The notes: a model not told the origin generated them from the sequence alone. A stretch of DNA of 64,000 nt from Psychrobacter sp. M13 (GCF_030718935.1 NZ_CP132194.1:1178001-1242000); one strand, 5' to 3'. Shown: positions 23,721 through 34,209, numbered from the stretch's first letter. Program-made: numbers and translations.

Positions 23721-25781
23721 TTAGTATTGGTTAAAAAAATCAGGAGCAAATTCAACCGCTATAATCGTGCCTTTTGGCTCATTATCAGTCACGATCAAGA
23801 TGCCGCCCAAACTGTGCGCGCGCTCTTCCATAATCATCAGGCCATGATGTAGGGATTGATCAACCTCGCCTGCGATACCCACCCCATCATCTATAATCGC
23901 CATAACGATATGAGTGTTTTCATCATTGTGGCCAAAATCAATCTCTACATTGTTGGCATGAGCATGGCGGCTAATATTTGATAAGGCTTCTCTGGCGATT
24001 TGAATAAGATCCACCTGTTCAGCGGCGGTTAGATTGAGCGTCATGACGTTATTATTCACGGTCACATCAAAGCCACCTTTTAAGGCAAATTCGCTAGCCG
24101 ATTCGTGCAAGGCTTCATCAAAATTGTCATTATCAATAGTCAGTCGGAAGGTCACTAGTAAGTCTCTTAGCTCCTGATAAGCAGATTTGAGTCCTATTTT
24201 TATGTGCTCAATATGCGCCCAAACATTTTTTTCAGCTGCTATCTCTTGTTGGGTGAAGGCTTTTTTCAGGTGTTTTTCTAACACGCTAATCTGTATCTTA
24301 AGATAGGACAAGGACTGCGCCAAAGAGTCGTGCAGCTCTCTTGCAATAGTCGTACGCTCTTCAAACAGCACCAGCTGATACTCCTGCTGTCTTTGTTTAC
24401 GTAGTGATAGCGCGGTACTGATTAGGCTGGTGAGCGTAGTAATGAGCTCATCATTTTCAAAGCGAAAATATGGGCTATTTTCATCAATGATCGGAATACG
24501 ATTGGAGGCTTGCGGTGATCTTTGAAAAGTTTTTTCACCCATCTTGGCAGCGCTAGAAGTTGATAAATCAGGCGATTGTGATTGTGGCGGGGTAGTCGGT
24601 AGCATAGACTTAGGCCGCACTCTTAACTCACCAAATTTAGCCTTTTGATGGGCGATAAGATAAGATTTAGTATGCTCATTGTTTTTGATACTACAATTAT
24701 CACAAGTGAGTTTGGCGCACAGCTCTTGCATATTATCACTGTGCAAGGCTATAGAGTCTTTATGATTAAGTACATCATTTTGTAGGCACAAGGTGAGCTC
24801 TAGGTGCGGCAGTATCTCGCCAAAGTCAGTAATTAAGCTGTCAAGTTTATGCAAGCTTAACTGGCTGGTGGTTAAGTGCTGCGCAAAATCGTAAAGTAGG
24901 GATAATGCACTATTGGCGGTCACTAAGTGCTGAGTTTTGATATCGATTTCGTTTTCAAGTGAGGCCTGACAAGTATCAATGGTTTTAGCCATCTTATTAA
25001 AAGAGCTCCCTAAGGCCACAAATTCGCTATAGCCTGATATTGAGACTCTCGTATTATATTGGCCTTGCTCAAATTTTGTATTGGCGCTAATAAGCTGCTC
25101 TACAGGCAAAAGCACATTTCTTCGAAGCTTATGTAAACCGACCATCATAATAAGTATAGTCAGCACTAGCGAGGCAAACTGCAGTAATTGCTGCCAGTTT
25201 TGTCGCCGCTCATTCCTATACTGCAATTCACTCACTAACGCATCCACATCATCAACATAAGGTAATGAGGCGGTATAAAAAGCTCTTTTATCTTGTAATA
25301 TCAATGCAGGCTTTAGCTGCTGTAACCACTGCTTTTCAATGCTGTCAAAACCTTGATCAATGAGTTTATGCTTACGCTTACTTTCTATTAAATAAGTATC
25401 TAACTTTCCCAGCCTAGCTTCCATATCTGTGATGAGAATCGCTATTTTTGCATCATCTCCAAGCACATGAGCCGTTTTGCTATCAGTCAAGGTATTAGCT
25501 GTCTGCTGGCTAGTAGAGTCATTTACCTGCGAAGAGCTTTCTATATCAGTGCTAGCACTACCAGTAGGATTAACATCAACAAAATCAGTCGCCAATTGAA
25601 AATTAATTCGATAAGCGGCCATCCGTACTGATCCTGCTGTATTAATGGCTTGAGCATCGGTCTCTGATATCCATGCCAACATACCGCTGCCGACCGCTGA
25701 CACCAAGCACAGCAGAGCAATAGCACAAACGCTAGCCCATGCTTGAATTGGTAAAGAATGACGTAAAAACTTTCTGATCAT
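23721..25781 (-). CDS. narX: Nitrate/nitrite sensor histidine kinase NarX
   Basis: The 686-residue kinase (ATG 25781) has two membrane helices (about 15-35 and 200-220). Its periplasmic domain carries the nitrate-binding P box (AGSVRMAAYRI, about 49-59). The domain is enlarged by a Ser/Thr-rich insertion that includes an SSSQVNDSTSQQT stretch. A HAMP-like linker follows, then a central module with the NarX cysteine cluster (ELCAKLTCDNCS) and a HisKA_3 domain with the H box EERTTIARELHDSLAQSLSY. The HATPase domain contains IIDDGVGI. A second Ser/Pro-rich linker lies between the Cys module and the kinase. It is co-encoded with narL and divergent from the second narK. Confidence 0.92.
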   Translation of the reverse strand: MIRKFLRHSLPIQAWASVCAIALLCLVSAVGSGMLAWISETDAQAINTAGSVRMAAYRINFQLATDFVDVNPTGSASTDIESSSQVNDSTSQQTANTLTDSKTAHVLGDDAKIAILITDMEARLGKLDTYLIESKRKHKLIDQGFDSIEKQWLQQLKPALILQDKRAFYTASLPYVDDVDALVSELQYRNERRQNWQQLLQFASLVLTILIMMVGLHKLRRNVLLPVEQLISANTKFEQGQYNTRVSISGYSEFVALGSSFNKMAKTIDTCQASLENEIDIKTQHLVTANSALSLLYDFAQHLTTSQLSLHKLDSLITDFGEILPHLELTLCLQNDVLNHKDSIALHSDNMQELCAKLTCDNCSIKNNEHTKSYLIAHQKAKFGELRVRPKSMLPTTPPQSQSPDLSTSSAAKMGEKTFQRSPQASNRIPIIDENSPYFRFENDELITTLTSLISTALSLRKQRQQEYQLVLFEERTTIARELHDSLAQSLSYLKIQISVLEKHLKKAFTQQEIAAEKNVWAHIEHIKIGLKSAYQELRDLLVTFRLTIDNDNFDEALHESASEFALKGGFDVTVNNNVMTLNLTAAEQVDLIQIAREALSNISRHAHANNVEIDFGHNDENTHIVMAIIDDGVGIAGEVDQSLHHGLMIMEERAHSLGGILIVTDNEPKGTIIAVEFAPDFFNQY

Positions 25782-25927
25782 CAATAACACTTCACTTATC
25801 AAATACTATAACGAATTTAGGGGATAAAAAAGCCAAACAATAATCACTCATTGCTTATTCAACTTCTTACCCTTTTAACTTTTACCCTACAGATTGAGAA
25901 GGATAGCGCCTTAAACCTACTAAAGAC

Positions 25928-25943
25928 TACTCCTTTAGGGTGC
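25928..25943. promoter_or_regulatory. Partial NarL-type site between narX and narK
   Basis: TACTCCT-TT-AGGGTGC has one perfect NarL heptamer (TACYYMT) and a poor partner (4 of 7). It lies in the divergent narX/narK control region of about 400 bp (25782-26180). The rest of that gap is AT-rich, with a near-direct repeat of GGTACTGAT/CGTACTGAT around 26033-26052 and no convincing ORF. Confidence 0.4.
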
Positions 25944-26180
25944 CAGTATACCACCATGTATGAATACTAATAAAACAACACTCAGAGTAAGGTGAGATAT
26001 AAGGTTTTATTCATAAATGACTTTTTAACGGTACTGATTTAACCGTACTGATCAAAAATAAGATAAAAAATAGGGCGGATAAGCAAAGGTAGTGGACGAT
26101 ATCGCAGAGGTTCAGAGTCTGTTTTCTACTACTTGATGATATCTAGCGACTTATATAAGCAGTGATAAGCGAGGAAGAGC

Positions 26181-27560
26181 ATGAGTAATAAACACTATAC
26201 AAAAGGCGGTAAACTAATTACTGACTGGCGTCCTGAGGTGCAAGAATTTTGGGAAAATGGTGGTAAAAAAGTAGCTACGCGTAACTTATGGATATCGATA
26301 CCTGCCCTGTTACTTGCCTTCGCGGTTTGGATGGTATGGAGCGCGGTCATCGTAAACTTACCTGAGATTGGCTTTAGTTTTGATGATGGTCAGCTGTTTT
26401 GGCTAGCAGCGCTGCCAGGACTGACGGGGGCAACACTACGTATATTTTACTCTTTTATGGTGCCCATTTTTGGGGGTAGACGCTGGACCGCAATTTCAAC
26501 CGCATCCTTGCTTATTCCAGCATTATGGATGGGCTTTGCGGTACAAGATCCAAATACACCATTCATAACCTTTGCTATTATTGCGCTGTTGTGTGGTTTT
26601 GGTGGCGCGAACTTCTCTTCCTCTATGTCTAATATTTCATTTTTCTATCCCAAATCAGAGCAAGGCACCGCGCTAGGTCTAAATGCGGGCTTAGGTAATC
26701 TTGGTGTCTCAGTCATGCAGTTCGCTATCCCTGTCGTTATTGTGCTAGGTGTCTTTGGCGCTTTAGGCGGCGCGCCGCAAGTCACGGCTGCTGGCAAAGA
26801 GCTGTACTTACAAAATGCTGGATTTATTTGGGTACCTTTTATCTTTGTTGTCTCAATAGCGGCCTGGTTTATGATGAATGATATCTCATCTGCCAAAGCA
26901 TCGTTTAAAGATCAATCGGTTATCTTTACCCGTAAGCATAATTGGATTATGTGCATTCTATATATGGCAACTTTCGGCTCATTTATTGGCTTTTCTGCCG
27001 CTTTTCCAATGCTGATAAAAGGCTCTTTTCCTGAAATCAACCCTCTTAAATACGCCTTTTTAGGGCCATTTGTCGGTGCCATATTTCGTCCGATAGGCGG
27101 CTGGGTATCGGATAAAATAGGTGGCGCACGAGTAACCTTTTGGAACTATATAGTGATGGTTATTGCTGTCATTGGGGTGATGTACTTCTTACCTAGTGAG
27201 ATCAGTCAAGGCAGCTTTGTCGGTTATTTTATCTGCTTTATGGTGCTATTTATTACTACAGGTATCGGTAACGGCTCAACCTTTACTATGATCCCTGTTA
27301 TTTTCAAAACCTTTTTAGAGCGTCTACATCCTAGTAGAGTAGGCACAGAAGCGTTGTTCATTGAAATACGTAAAGAGTCAGCTGCAGTTGTTGGCTTTAC
27401 TGCAGCTATCGCAGCTTATGGTGCTTTCTTTGTACCGAAGATGTTTGGTTCAGGTCTAGGAGTATCTGGTACTTTCATTGCTTTGATTATTTTCTATATC
27501 GTTTGTATCGTTTTAACTTGGTGGTATTACAGCCGCAGTCATGCTGAAATCCCTTGTTAA
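26181..27560 (+). CDS. narK: Nitrate/nitrite transporter, NarK family (second copy)
   Basis: The 459-residue MFS nitrate-nitrite porter has 12 helices. The N-terminus WRPEVQEFWENGGKKVATRNLWIS is the characteristic opening of NarK/NarU-type carriers. The nitrate-signature motifs are GLNAGLGNLGVSVMQ and GIGNGSTFTMIPVIF, and an Arg lies in FIEIRKESAAVVGF. It lies immediately upstream of narGHJI, after its own GAGGAAGAG ribosome site, and ends in a strong terminator, so it can be transcribed separately from narG. Nitrate import and/or nitrite export for the Nar enzyme is the expected job. Confidence 0.93.
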   Translation: MSNKHYTKGGKLITDWRPEVQEFWENGGKKVATRNLWISIPALLLAFAVWMVWSAVIVNLPEIGFSFDDGQLFWLAALPGLTGATLRIFYSFMVPIFGGRRWTAISTASLLIPALWMGFAVQDPNTPFITFAIIALLCGFGGANFSSSMSNISFFYPKSEQGTALGLNAGLGNLGVSVMQFAIPVVIVLGVFGALGGAPQVTAAGKELYLQNAGFIWVPFIFVVSIAAWFMMNDISSAKASFKDQSVIFTRKHNWIMCILYMATFGSFIGFSAAFPMLIKGSFPEINPLKYAFLGPFVGAIFRPIGGWVSDKIGGARVTFWNYIVMVIAVIGVMYFLPSEISQGSFVGYFICFMVLFITTGIGNGSTFTMIPVIFKTFLERLHPSRVGTEALFIEIRKESAAVVGFTAAIAAYGAFFVPKMFGSGLGVSGTFIALIIFYIVCIVLTWWYYSRSHAEIPC

Positions 27561-27605
27561 GAGGTTTTAAATCTAAAAAATAAATCCAAAATGATTGTTC
27601 GGTTT

Positions 27606-27632
27606 GGCTACTTATCTGAGTAGCCTTTTTTT
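27606..27632 (+). terminator. Rho-independent terminator after the second narK
   Basis: GGCTACT and AGTAGCC pair around a 6-nt loop and are followed by seven T. Confidence 0.9.
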
Positions 27633-27677
27633 ATTTAATTTTTTATCAGATTCAAGCGGATAGCGAACATCGAGCAC

Positions 27678-27693
27678 TACTACTAAGGGAGTA
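27678..27693. promoter_or_regulatory. NarL-type 7-2-7 site upstream of narG
   Basis: TACTACT-AA-GGGAGTA is two inverted heptamers with 2-bp spacing; each matches TACYYMT at 6 of 7 positions. It lies 204 bp before the narG ATG, within the 336-bp gap after narK. CTCAT-N4-GTCAA at 27702-27715 is only a weak match to an FNR/Anr site. Confidence 0.55.
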
Positions 27694-27896
27694 GCTCCAT
27701 GCTCATATTAGTCAATAGTCAGGCTATGTAAGGTTTCATAAAATGATGATACCGAAATAGTATTGTTAGCTGTATTCATAGAGCTAAGCATTAGACCAAA
27801 TATTAGAACTCTCTGTTAGGACTAAGCATCAAAGCTATTTATTAAACGCATGCTAGGGCTAGATATATAACGAGCATCAACATAAAGGATAGAGAT

Positions 27897-30800
27897 ATGA
27901 GCCATTTACTTGACCAATTTCGTTTTTTTAAGCGTAAACAAGGCGAGTTCGCTGACGGACATGGCGAGACTCGTGCAGAGTCACGTTCGTGGGAGGATTC
28001 TTACCGCAACCGCTGGCAGTACGACAAGATTGTGCGCTCAACTCATGGCGTCAACTGTACTGGCTCATGCTCTTGGAAGATTTATGTTAAAAACGGTCTA
28101 GTAACGTGGGAGACGCAGCAAACGGACTATCCAGAAACCCGTCCAGATCTGCCAAATCATGAGCCGCGCGGCTGTCCACGTGGTGCTAGTTATAGCTGGT
28201 ATATGTACTCGGCTAATCGGGTCAAATATCCTAAAGTTCGTAAGCCGCTACTCAAGCTATGGCGCGAAGCCAAAGGCCAGTTCCCAGATCCTGTTGATGC
28301 CTGGGGCAGTATTGTCGAAGACCCTATCAAAGCCGAACAGTACAAGTCTAAGCGCGGCATGGGCGGCTTTATCCGCTCAACATGGGGCGAGGTCAATGAA
28401 ATCATCGCGGCTAGCAACGTCTATACGGCTAAGACTTATGGCCCTGATCGCATTGTTGGCTTCTCACCGATTCCTGCAATGTCAATGGTTAGCTATGCCG
28501 CAGGTAGCCGCTATCTATCTTTGATTGGTGGTGTTTGTCTATCGTTTTATGATTGGTACTGTGATCTACCACCAGCCTCACCGATGACTTGGGGCGAGCA
28601 AACGGACGTGCCTGAATCAGCGGATTGGTACAACTCGGACTATATTATTGCTTGGGGCTCTAACGTGCCGCAAACGCGTACGCCTGACGCGCATTTCTTT
28701 ACCGAAGTTCGTTATAAAGGCACCAAAACCGTCTCTATTACCCCTGATTATGCGGAAGTGTCAAAGCTTACTGACTTATGGCTTAACCCTAAACAAGGAA
28801 CGGATGCGGCATTAGCGCAAGCGTTTTGTCACGTTATCTTAAAAGAGTTCTATCTCAAGCAGCCAAGCGACTATTTTTACGACTACGCCAAGCGTTATAC
28901 CGATTTGCCTATCTTAGTTATGATAGAGGGCGAGGAGGGCATGCGTCGTCCTGGTCGCTATCTGCGAGCATCAGATTTGGTCGATGATTTAGGTCAAGAA
29001 AATAACCCAGAATGGAAGACGATTGGCTTAAGTCAAACGGGCGAGCTGGTATCGCCACAAGGCTCGATCGGTTATCGCTGGGGCGAAAAAGGCAAATGGA
29101 ACATCGAGCAAAAAGACGGCGCAACGGGTAAAGCGTTTGATTTAACTCTAAGCCTAAAAGACAGCGCTGAGACTTGTACCGTCGCTTTTGATTACTTCGG
29201 TAATGTCGAGCATCCTCATTTTAACTGTGTACCTGGTGAGGCGATCCAGCAAAAAACGATTCCTTGCAAGACCATAACCCTTACCGATGGCACAACCGCT
29301 ACGGTTGCCACAGTGTTTGACTTAACCACTGCCAGCTTAGGCGTCGATAGTGGTCATGGTGGCGATCATGTCACTGACGATTATAACGATGCAACCGTAC
29401 CAGGCACGCCTGCTTGGCAGGAAGTGATAACAGGCGTAAGCCGTGAGCGCGTGATTCAAGTAGCCCGTGAGTTCGCTGAAAACGCGCATAAAACCCACGG
29501 CAAATCGATGATTATCATCGGTGCGGGTATGAATCACTGGTATCACCTCGATATGAACTATCGCGGTGTCATCAATATGCTCATGCTCTGCGGCTGTATC
29601 GGTAAGTCTGGCGGCGGCTGGGCACATTACGTGGGTCAAGAAAAACTGCGCCCACAAACCGGATGGCTACCACTGGCATTTGCACTCGACTGGCATCGTC
29701 CGCCACGTCAAATGGCAGGTACGAGCTTCTTCTATGCGCACAGCTCGCAGTGGCGTCACGAGACCATCTCAGCGCACGAGATACTATCACCACTGGCGAA
29801 TAAAAAGTTCTTCCCAGAGCATATGCTGGATTACAACATTCAAGCAGAACGGGCGGGCTGGTTACCCTCAGCGCCGCAGCTCAATCGTAACCCTTTGACT
29901 ATCGCCGCCGAAGCAAGAGCCAAAGGTCAAGACATCGAGGAATACGTCGTTGACTCGCTACATAAAGGCAGCCTACGCTTCGCTTGTGAATCTCCCGATA
30001 ACCCTGTGAACTTCCCGCGTAATATGTTTATCTGGCGCTCAAACCTTTTGGGCTCATCAGGTAAAGGTCATGAGTATATGCTCAAGTACTTCTTGGGCAC
30101 CTCAAACGGTCTACTCAATGAGGAAAACCCGACGGGGCATCTGCAACCTAAAGAGGTCGATTGGGTCGAAAAGGGTCCTACAGGCAAGCTTGACTTAGTG
30201 GTGACCTTAGATTTTCGCATGTCATCAACTTGTCTGTACTCTGACATCGTCTTGCCGACCGCAACTTGGTACGAAAAAGATGACATGAATACCTCAGATA
30301 TGCACCCGTTCATTCATCCTTTGACCGCTGCTACTGATCCTGCTTGGGAATCCAAAACCGATTGGGAAATCTATAAAGGTATTGCCAAGACCTTCTCTGA
30401 AGTCTCTAAAGGGCATTTAGGCGTTGAAACCGATGTGGTCACTTATCCGATGCAACATGATAGCCCAGGTGAGCTGGCTCAGCCTTTTGGTGGTACGGAT
30501 TGGAAGACCGCTGGCGAAAGACCTGTTCCTGGTAAAAACTGCCCAATGATTAAAATCGTTGAGCGTGACTATCCTAATACTTATGCTAAATTCACCGCGC
30601 TTGGGCCACTCATGGACGAGTTAGGTAATGGTTCTAAAGGGCTGAACTGGGATACTAAAGAAGAAATTGTTAATTTAGGCGATTTGAACTACAGAATTGT
30701 GAATACTGGTGTTGCTGAAGGTCGACCCCGTATAGAGACCGCTGCCAACGCTTGTGAAACCATCCTAATGCTCGCCCCTGAAACTAATGGCCACGTTGCG

Positions 30801-31655
30801 GTTAAAGGCTGGGCTGCGTTGTCTGAATTTACGGGTCGCGATCATAGCCATTTGGCTAAATCTAGTGAGCATGAAAAAATCCGCTTTAAAGACATCGTCG
30901 CGCAGCCGCGCAAGATTATCTCAAGTCCAACGTGGTCAGGTATCGAGTCTGACAAGGTCAGCTATACCGCAGGTTATACCAACGTCCATGAGCTGATTCC
31001 TTGGCGCACCATCACGGGTCGCCAGCAGTTTTATCAAGACCATCCTTGGATGCAAGCCTTTGGTGAACAGATGCAGCAGTATCGTCCACCAATCGATACC
31101 AAAACCACTGAAATCATCAAAGACGCTAAGCCTAATGGTAATAAAGAGATTGTCCTAAACTTTTTAACACCGCATCAAAAGTGGGGTATTCACAGTACTT
31201 ACTCTGAAAACCTACTAATGCTGACCCTAAGCCGTGGTGGTCCTTGTGTTTGGATGTCTGAAACAGATGCGCGCAAGGCAGGTATCGTCGATAACGATTG
31301 GATTGAGCTGTTCAATGCTAACGGGGCGCTAACAGCCCGGGCTATTGTCAGTCAGCGGGTCAAAGAGGGCATGGTCATGATGTATCACGCTCAAGAAAAA
31401 CTAGTCAACATCCCAGGCTCGCAGCAAACCGGTATTCGTGGCGGTATTCACAACTCAATGACCCGTACCATCTTAAAGCCCACCCATATGATCGGTAGCT
31501 ACGCCCAGCAATCTTATGGCTTTAACTACTATGGCACAGTGGGTTGTAACCGCGATGAGTTTGTCGTTATCCGTAAAATGTCAAAAATCGACTGGTTAGA
31601 AGAAAAACCAGATGATGAACTGCCGCGCCCATTGCCAACCACTATCGATGGATAA
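27897..31655 (+). CDS. narG: Respiratory nitrate reductase alpha subunit NarG
   Basis: The 1252-residue catalytic subunit reduces nitrate to nitrite at a bis-MGD molybdenum centre on the cytoplasmic face of the membrane. The FS0 cluster motif HGVNCTGSCSWKIYV (His ligand plus cysteines) and the later GCPRGASYSWYMYS are intact. The molybdenum Asp ligand is in the NSDYIIAWGSN segment. The C-terminal region (ISSPTWSGIESD, LMLTLSRGGPCVWMS, YYGTVGCNRDEFVV) is typical of NarG. There is no export signal, as expected for the membrane-bound inward-facing enzyme. It starts narGHJI behind a NarL-type site, with AAAGGA before the ATG. The length matches the family. Confidence 0.97.
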   Translation: MSHLLDQFRFFKRKQGEFADGHGETRAESRSWEDSYRNRWQYDKIVRSTHGVNCTGSCSWKIYVKNGLVTWETQQTDYPETRPDLPNHEPRGCPRGASYSWYMYSANRVKYPKVRKPLLKLWREAKGQFPDPVDAWGSIVEDPIKAEQYKSKRGMGGFIRSTWGEVNEIIAASNVYTAKTYGPDRIVGFSPIPAMSMVSYAAGSRYLSLIGGVCLSFYDWYCDLPPASPMTWGEQTDVPESADWYNSDYIIAWGSNVPQTRTPDAHFFTEVRYKGTKTVSITPDYAEVSKLTDLWLNPKQGTDAALAQAFCHVILKEFYLKQPSDYFYDYAKRYTDLPILVMIEGEEGMRRPGRYLRASDLVDDLGQENNPEWKTIGLSQTGELVSPQGSIGYRWGEKGKWNIEQKDGATGKAFDLTLSLKDSAETCTVAFDYFGNVEHPHFNCVPGEAIQQKTIPCKTITLTDGTTATVATVFDLTTASLGVDSGHGGDHVTDDYNDATVPGTPAWQEVITGVSRERVIQVAREFAENAHKTHGKSMIIIGAGMNHWYHLDMNYRGVINMLMLCGCIGKSGGGWAHYVGQEKLRPQTGWLPLAFALDWHRPPRQMAGTSFFYAHSSQWRHETISAHEILSPLANKKFFPEHMLDYNIQAERAGWLPSAPQLNRNPLTIAAEARAKGQDIEEYVVDSLHKGSLRFACESPDNPVNFPRNMFIWRSNLLGSSGKGHEYMLKYFLGTSNGLLNEENPTGHLQPKEVDWVEKGPTGKLDLVVTLDFRMSSTCLYSDIVLPTATWYEKDDMNTSDMHPFIHPLTAATDPAWESKTDWEIYKGIAKTFSEVSKGHLGVETDVVTYPMQHDSPGELAQPFGGTDWKTAGERPVPGKNCPMIKIVERDYPNTYAKFTALGPLMDELGNGSKGLNWDTKEEIVNLGDLNYRIVNTGVAEGRPRIETAANACETILMLAPETNGHVAVKGWAALSEFTGRDHSHLAKSSEHEKIRFKDIVAQPRKIISSPTWSGIESDKVSYTAGYTNVHELIPWRTITGRQQFYQDHPWMQAFGEQMQQYRPPIDTKTTEIIKDAKPNGNKEIVLNFLTPHQKWGIHSTYSENLLMLTLSRGGPCVWMSETDARKAGIVDNDWIELFNANGALTARAIVSQRVKEGMVMMYHAQEKLVNIPGSQQTGIRGGIHNSMTRTILKPTHMIGSYAQQSYGFNYYGTVGCNRDEFVVIRKMSKIDWLEEKPDDELPRPLPTTIDG

Positions 31656-31728
31656 AACGGCATTGCAGTATTTTAGGATAAGACAAGTTTTTAATTATGC
31701 TTTTTAATGATAGCTGGAGCACACACCC

Positions 31729-33270
31729 ATGAAAATTCGTTCACAAGTCGGCATGGTGCTTAACCTTGATAAATGTATCGGTTGCCACACCTGTTCAGTC
31801 ACCTGTAAAAACGTTTGGACCAGCCGCGAAGGTATGGAATACGCGTGGTTCAATAATGTTGAGTCAAAACCAGGTATTGGTTATCCCAAAGAGTGGGAAA
31901 ATCAAAATAAATGGAAAGGTGGCTGGATACGTAATGCTAATGGCACTATTAATCCGCGTATCGGTGGTAAATTCCGCGTATTGGCTAATATCTTTGCCAA
32001 CCCTGATTTGCCGGAGATTGACGACTATTATGAGCCGTTTGATTTTGATTATCAGCATCTACATACCGCCCCTATCGGTAAGTATCAACCGATTGCGCGC
32101 CCACGTTCTTTGATCACGGGCAAGCGTATGCAAAAGATTGAATGGGGCCCTAACTGGGAAGAAATCTTAGGCACTGAGTTTGAAAAAAGACGCAAAGATA
32201 AGAACTTTGACAATATCCAAGCTGAGATATATGGCGAGTATGAAAATACCTTCATGATGTATTTGCCACGCCTATGTGAGCATTGTTTGAACCCTACGTG
32301 CGTTGCATCTTGCCCTAGTGGTGCGATTTATAAGCGCGAAGAAGACGGCATTGTCTTGATCGATCAAGATAAATGCCGTGGTTGGCGCATGTGTATCTCT
32401 GGCTGCCCTTACAAAAAGATCTACTACAACTGGAAGTCTGGTAAATCTGAAAAATGTATCTTCTGTTATCCCCGTATCGAAGCGGGCTTGCCGACGGTAT
32501 GTTCAGAGACTTGTGTTGGGCGTATTCGCTACTTAGGCGTATTGCTCTATGACGCTGACAAAATCGCCGAAGCCGCGAGCACCCCTAACGAGCAAGACTT
32601 ATATCAAGCACAGCTTGATATATTTTTGGATCCGAACGATCCTGCGGTCATCGCTCAAGCGTTAAAAGATGGCGTGCCGCAATCGGTTATTGATTCAGCC
32701 CAGCGCTCACCTGTTTATAAGCTGGCAGTCGATTGGAAACTAGCGCTACCGTTACACCCTGAATACCGTACGCTACCTATGGTTTGGTATGTACCGCCAT
32801 TATCACCGATTCAAAACGCTGCTGAAGCGGGCAAAGTCGGTATGGACGGTCTCATCCCTGATGTTGACAGTTTACGTATTCCACTGCGTTATCTTGCCAA
32901 TATGCTGACAGCAGGCGATGAAGAGCCGGTACGTTTGGCTCTGAAACGCTTGCTCGCTATGCGTAGCTACAAGCGTATGCAACTGGTCGAAAAGCAAGAA
33001 GTACAAAGCATCTTAGACGACGTCGGTTTGACTAAACTGCAAGTCGAGGAGATGTACCGTTATCTGGCTATCGCTAACTACGAAGATCGCTTTGTCATAC
33101 CAACCGCGCACCGTGAAGAAGCCTTAAGCGATGCATTCGCTGAACGTGGCGGCTGTGGCTTTACCTTTGGCGATGGTTGCTCATCTGGTGAGTCTGATAA
33201 CAGTATGTTTGGGCAAAGTAAAACCAATCGTCGCGACTTTACCCAAACTGTCCAAAAGTGGGAGGTATAA
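31729..33270 (+). CDS. narH: Respiratory nitrate reductase beta subunit NarH
   Basis: The 513-residue iron-sulfur subunit passes electrons from NarI hemes to NarG. Four cysteine clusters are visible: CIGCHTCSVTCKNVW near the N-terminus, CEHCLNPTCVASCPSGAI, CRGWRMCISGCPYKKIYYNW (with Trp replacing a Cys, as normal for the [3Fe-4S] site) and CIFCYPRIEAGLPTVCSETC. The C-terminal part carries RDFTQTVQKWEV. It follows narG by 73 bp with GGAG upstream and is separated from narJ by a single base. Confidence 0.97.
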   Translation: MKIRSQVGMVLNLDKCIGCHTCSVTCKNVWTSREGMEYAWFNNVESKPGIGYPKEWENQNKWKGGWIRNANGTINPRIGGKFRVLANIFANPDLPEIDDYYEPFDFDYQHLHTAPIGKYQPIARPRSLITGKRMQKIEWGPNWEEILGTEFEKRRKDKNFDNIQAEIYGEYENTFMMYLPRLCEHCLNPTCVASCPSGAIYKREEDGIVLIDQDKCRGWRMCISGCPYKKIYYNWKSGKSEKCIFCYPRIEAGLPTVCSETCVGRIRYLGVLLYDADKIAEAASTPNEQDLYQAQLDIFLDPNDPAVIAQALKDGVPQSVIDSAQRSPVYKLAVDWKLALPLHPEYRTLPMVWYVPPLSPIQNAAEAGKVGMDGLIPDVDSLRIPLRYLANMLTAGDEEPVRLALKRLLAMRSYKRMQLVEKQEVQSILDDVGLTKLQVEEMYRYLAIANYEDRFVIPTAHREEALSDAFAERGGCGFTFGDGCSSGESDNSMFGQSKTNRRDFTQTVQKWEV

Positions 33271-33271
33271 C

Positions 33272-34198
33272 ATGCCAAGTTCTAAACTAAATAGCTCTGA
33301 ATCTTATAGCGCCCAGCCTTATAACAGTGATTTAGGCGACGATTTAGATAATGATTTGGATCATGATACGGATGTGCTGCCTATGATTGAACACTCTGAG
33401 CTTAAGATACTTAAAGTACTCAGCTTATTGGTAGATTATCCAACCAATGAGCTGTTTGCAGACGATACCTTTGCGACCTGCAAGCAAATAGTAATGAGTT
33501 CAACCTTGATCAGTCCACAAGTGCGCCGTCAAATTAGCGACTTAATCGATAGTTTAATCGCTAAAGGATCGCTTGAAGCGCAAGCGGAATATGACGGACT
33601 ATTTGAGCGTGGTCGTACTTTATCACTATGGTTGTTTGAGCATGTGCATGGCGAATCGCGTGATCGCGGTCAAGCTATGGTTGATCTGATGAATCAGTAC
33701 GAAGAAGCTGGTTTTATGATCAATATGAAAGAGCTACCAGACTATATTCCTTTATATCTAGAGTTTTTGGCTTATCAAGCAACGGTGATAAACGACGATA
33801 TTCAGATTCGTATGGAGATAGCTGATGTCAGCCATATTATTGCTTTGCTAGCCGCTAGACTCAAAGACCGCAGTAGCCTGTACGAAGGTTGTTTTAATGC
33901 GCTATTGCAAATCGCTGGTAAGCCGCTTGATATCGTGGCGGATTACGATGAAAAAATCAGTAAAGAGCCACGCGATGACACTTTTGATGCCATAGATAAA
34001 GAGTGGGAAGAAGAGGTCGTTGATTTCTTGGATGCCCAGCAAGAAGAGCGCTGCGCCTCATCCACTAGCACGCAAAGCCTTGCGGCTAAGGCTGGAGTTA
34101 GAAAGTCTACGTCAGCGGCAAAAATGGTTGATGCGCCCGTACATTGGGTGGATTTTAAGCAAACTAGCAAGCAAAACCAGACAGCTGACCAATTATAA
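33272..34198 (+). CDS. narJ: Nitrate reductase assembly chaperone NarJ
   Basis: ATG 33272 lies 1 nt after the narH stop, with GGAGG just upstream. A longer reading frame reaching back into narH is not the real start. The 308-residue cytoplasmic chaperone helps insert the Mo cofactor into NarG. The core (LKILKVLSLLVDYPTNELF, LSLWLFEHVHGESRDRGQAM, LPDYIPLYLEFLAY) is typical of NarJ. It is longer than usual because of an Asp-rich N-terminal extension of about 35 residues (DLGDDLDNDLDHDTD) and a C-terminal extension after VDFLDAQQEE. Confidence 0.93.
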   Translation: MPSSKLNSSESYSAQPYNSDLGDDLDNDLDHDTDVLPMIEHSELKILKVLSLLVDYPTNELFADDTFATCKQIVMSSTLISPQVRRQISDLIDSLIAKGSLEAQAEYDGLFERGRTLSLWLFEHVHGESRDRGQAMVDLMNQYEEAGFMINMKELPDYIPLYLEFLAYQATVINDDIQIRMEIADVSHIIALLAARLKDRSSLYEGCFNALLQIAGKPLDIVADYDEKISKEPRDDTFDAIDKEWEEEVVDFLDAQQEERCASSTSTQSLAAKAGVRKSTSAAKMVDAPVHWVDFKQTSKQNQTADQL

Positions 34199-34209
34199 GG
34201 AGAGATAAC

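Noticed and set aside
27702..27715. CTCAT-N4-GTCAA as an FNR/Anr site before narG
   Set aside because: Only the right half-site is convincing; kept out of the feature list although anaerobic control of nar genes is expected.
28159..28524. Several ORFs of 60-120 codons in other frames inside narG
   Set aside because: They are shadows of a highly conserved, uninterrupted narG frame.
33131..33271. 5' extension of narJ overlapping narH
   Set aside because: The strong GGAGG and ATG at 33272 directly after the narH stop give the expected NarJ start; the extension has no NarJ similarity.
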